Of a stretch of 16,295 nucleotides of DNA, positions 15,251 through 16,295 are shown in pieces. Each line of letters begins with the position of its first letter. Positions within the stretch are counted from its first letter, which is position 1. Source of the stretch: Candidatus Bathyarchaeota archaeon (GTDB lineage Archaea; Thermoproteota; Bathyarchaeia; Bathyarchaeales; UBA233); contig JARYMR010000023.1 of the NCBI GenBank assembly GCA_029907045.1, positions 1 to 16,295 of the forward strand, in the 5' to 3' direction. The position numbers and the translations under genes were made by a program. The notes under the pieces are model-generated. The model searched no databases and was not told where the DNA came from. It saw only the letters and a program-made list of their open reading frames with translations.

Positions 15251-16295
15251 TTGACAGACATTGTATTAGTATTCGAGGTTCATCAGCCTCACAGATTAAA
15301 GAGAAACTTCTTTTGGGAAAACAAAATTTTCAAACACCTAAAAAAGAAAGAGCTCTTTGATTACTATTTTGACCTTCCCGTGAACAGAGACGTTTTTGAA
15401 AGAGCATGCAAAAAATGCTATTTCCCATCAAACCAAATACTGCTCGACCTAATTGAAAAACACAAAAGGGAGAAAAAACGGGTAAAAGTTTCCTTCAGCC
15501 TTTCAGGAATATTTTTGGAGCAGTGCGAAATGTTTAACAAAGACCTTTTGGAATCTTTCAAACAACTCGCCGAAACGGGTTGTGTGGAATTTCTATGCCA
15601 AACTTATTATCACTCGCTGGCAAGTCTCTATCCAGAAAAGGAAGAATTCATCCAACAGGTGGAAATGCATCAACAAATAACAAAAGACCTTCTTGGGTTT
15701 ACGCCTAAAGTTTTTGAAAACACTGAGTTACTTTACAACAATGCCGTTGCAAGAACTATAGAAAAAATGGGATTTAAAGGAATCTATACAGAAGGCGCTG
15801 AAAGAATTTTACACGAAAAATCACCCAACTATCTTTACACTCCGAAAGGATGCACAAAAATCAAAGTATTACTGCGAAATTACAAGCTAACCGACGACAT
15901 AGGATTCAGATTCTCAGCAAGATGGTGGAGTGAATGGCCACTAACAGCAGACAAATACGCAAGCTGGCTAGCAGCAACCCCAGGACAATGCATCAACATT
16001 TTCCCAGACTACGAAACCTTCGGCGAACACCACTGGCCAGAAACAGGCATACATGACTTCTTAAAGCATTTGCCGTATGAAATTTTGAAATGGTGGCATC
16101 TGCACATGGCTATGCCTTCAGAAGTTGTGGAAAAATATCAACCTGTGGGGGAAATTGATGTTCCTGAACTTGGCGGAACAGTTTCTTGGGCTGATCTGGA
16201 AAGGGATGCCAGTTGTTGGCTTGGAAACACTATGCAGTGGGCTTACTACACCAACGTAAGGAAACTTGAAGCGCTTATCAAGGAAATGGATGATA
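15251..16295 (+). CDS. GH57 alpha-amylase family protein, 3' partial
   Basis: Glycoside hydrolase family 57 enzyme acting on alpha-glucans such as glycogen or starch. My translation is open for 348 codons to the window edge with no stop. Visible GH57 conserved regions: His11-Gln12-Pro13 in VFEVHQPHR; GCVEF at 110-114; ENTELLYNN with the likely nucleophile Glu159; and FPDYETFGEHHW with the likely acid/base Asp253. These match the alpha-amylase-type GH57 group. No signal peptide is seen, so it is probably cytoplasmic. The start is TTG, preceded by AGAGGGGTC about six bases upstream. Neighbouring genes on the opposite strand include a glycogen-synthase-like glycosyltransferase, supporting a storage-glucan role. 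Confidence 0.93.
   Translation, partial: MTDIVLVFEVHQPHRLKRNFFWENKIFKHLKKKELFDYYFDLPVNRDVFERACKKCYFPSNQILLDLIEKHKREKKRVKVSFSLSGIFLEQCEMFNKDLLESFKQLAETGCVEFLCQTYYHSLASLYPEKEEFIQQVEMHQQITKDLLGFTPKVFENTELLYNNAVARTIEKMGFKGIYTEGAERILHEKSPNYLYTPKGCTKIKVLLRNYKLTDDIGFRFSARWWSEWPLTADKYASWLAATPGQCINIFPDYETFGEHHWPETGIHDFLKHLPYEILKWWHLHMAMPSEVVEKYQPVGEIDVPELGGTVSWADLERDASCWLGNTMQWAYYTNVRKLEALIKEMDD

Overview
The window looks like a piece of an archaeal chromosome, moderately AT-rich. The best guess from gene content is a Bathyarchaeia-type (Thermoproteota/TACK) genome, but there is no rRNA or other phylogenetic marker here, so the rank is inference. The archaeal signs are: a CTP-dependent riboflavin kinase, an archaeal-type phosphoglycerate kinase, an ADP-forming acyl-CoA synthetase alpha subunit, an archaeal-style inositol-1-phosphate synthase, a CofE-family protein, a GH57 amylase, a secreted protein ending in an 'IPEF + helix + basic tail' anchor, GGTGA/GAGGTG ribosome binding sites, frequent TTG starts and at least one probably leaderless gene.

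Layout. 1-970: M48/HtpX-like membrane protease, cut at the left edge, with a perfect EF-hand loop. 974-1597 (-): orphan PD-(D/E)XK-like protein. 1672-4756 (+): thyX, a divergent CofE-like ligase and an ADP-forming acyl-CoA synthetase alpha subunit in close series. 4801-6838 (-): an unknown small protein overlapping ribK, followed by a secreted CBM9-like surface protein. 6889-8040 (+): inositol-1-phosphate synthase from a compact divergent promoter. 8047-8583 (-): unknown membrane protein. 8859-10628 (+): gcvH plus a single-cysteine CoA-disulfide-reductase/NADH-oxidase-like flavoprotein. 10725-13009 (+): GAPDH then PGK. 13023-15095 (-): a NucS/RecB-like orphan nuclease-fold protein and a GT4/GT5 glycosyltransferase. 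15251-end (+): GH57 amylase, cut at the right edge.

How the genes fit together. GAPDH and PGK form the triose-to-3-phosphoglycerate step. The glycosyltransferase and the GH57 enzyme suggest storage-polysaccharide synthesis and breakdown. The acyl-CoA synthetase alpha subunit suggests substrate-level ATP formation from acyl-CoA, although its ATP-grasp beta subunit is not here. Ino1 feeds inositol phospholipid or compatible-solute synthesis; ThyX, RibK and CofE-like belong to nucleotide and flavin/deazaflavin chemistry. No tRNA, rRNA, CRISPR array, transposase or phage gene was recognised. No intergenic stretch exceeds 300 bases; the longest (8584-8858) carries two dyads and the gcvH promoter. 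I do not see an obvious new multi-gene defence or biosynthetic system. The most interesting points are the EF-hand protease, the two orphan PD-(D/E)XK proteins, the mixed-ancestry GAPDH-PGK pair, the gcvH-flavoprotein pair and the divergent CofE homologue.
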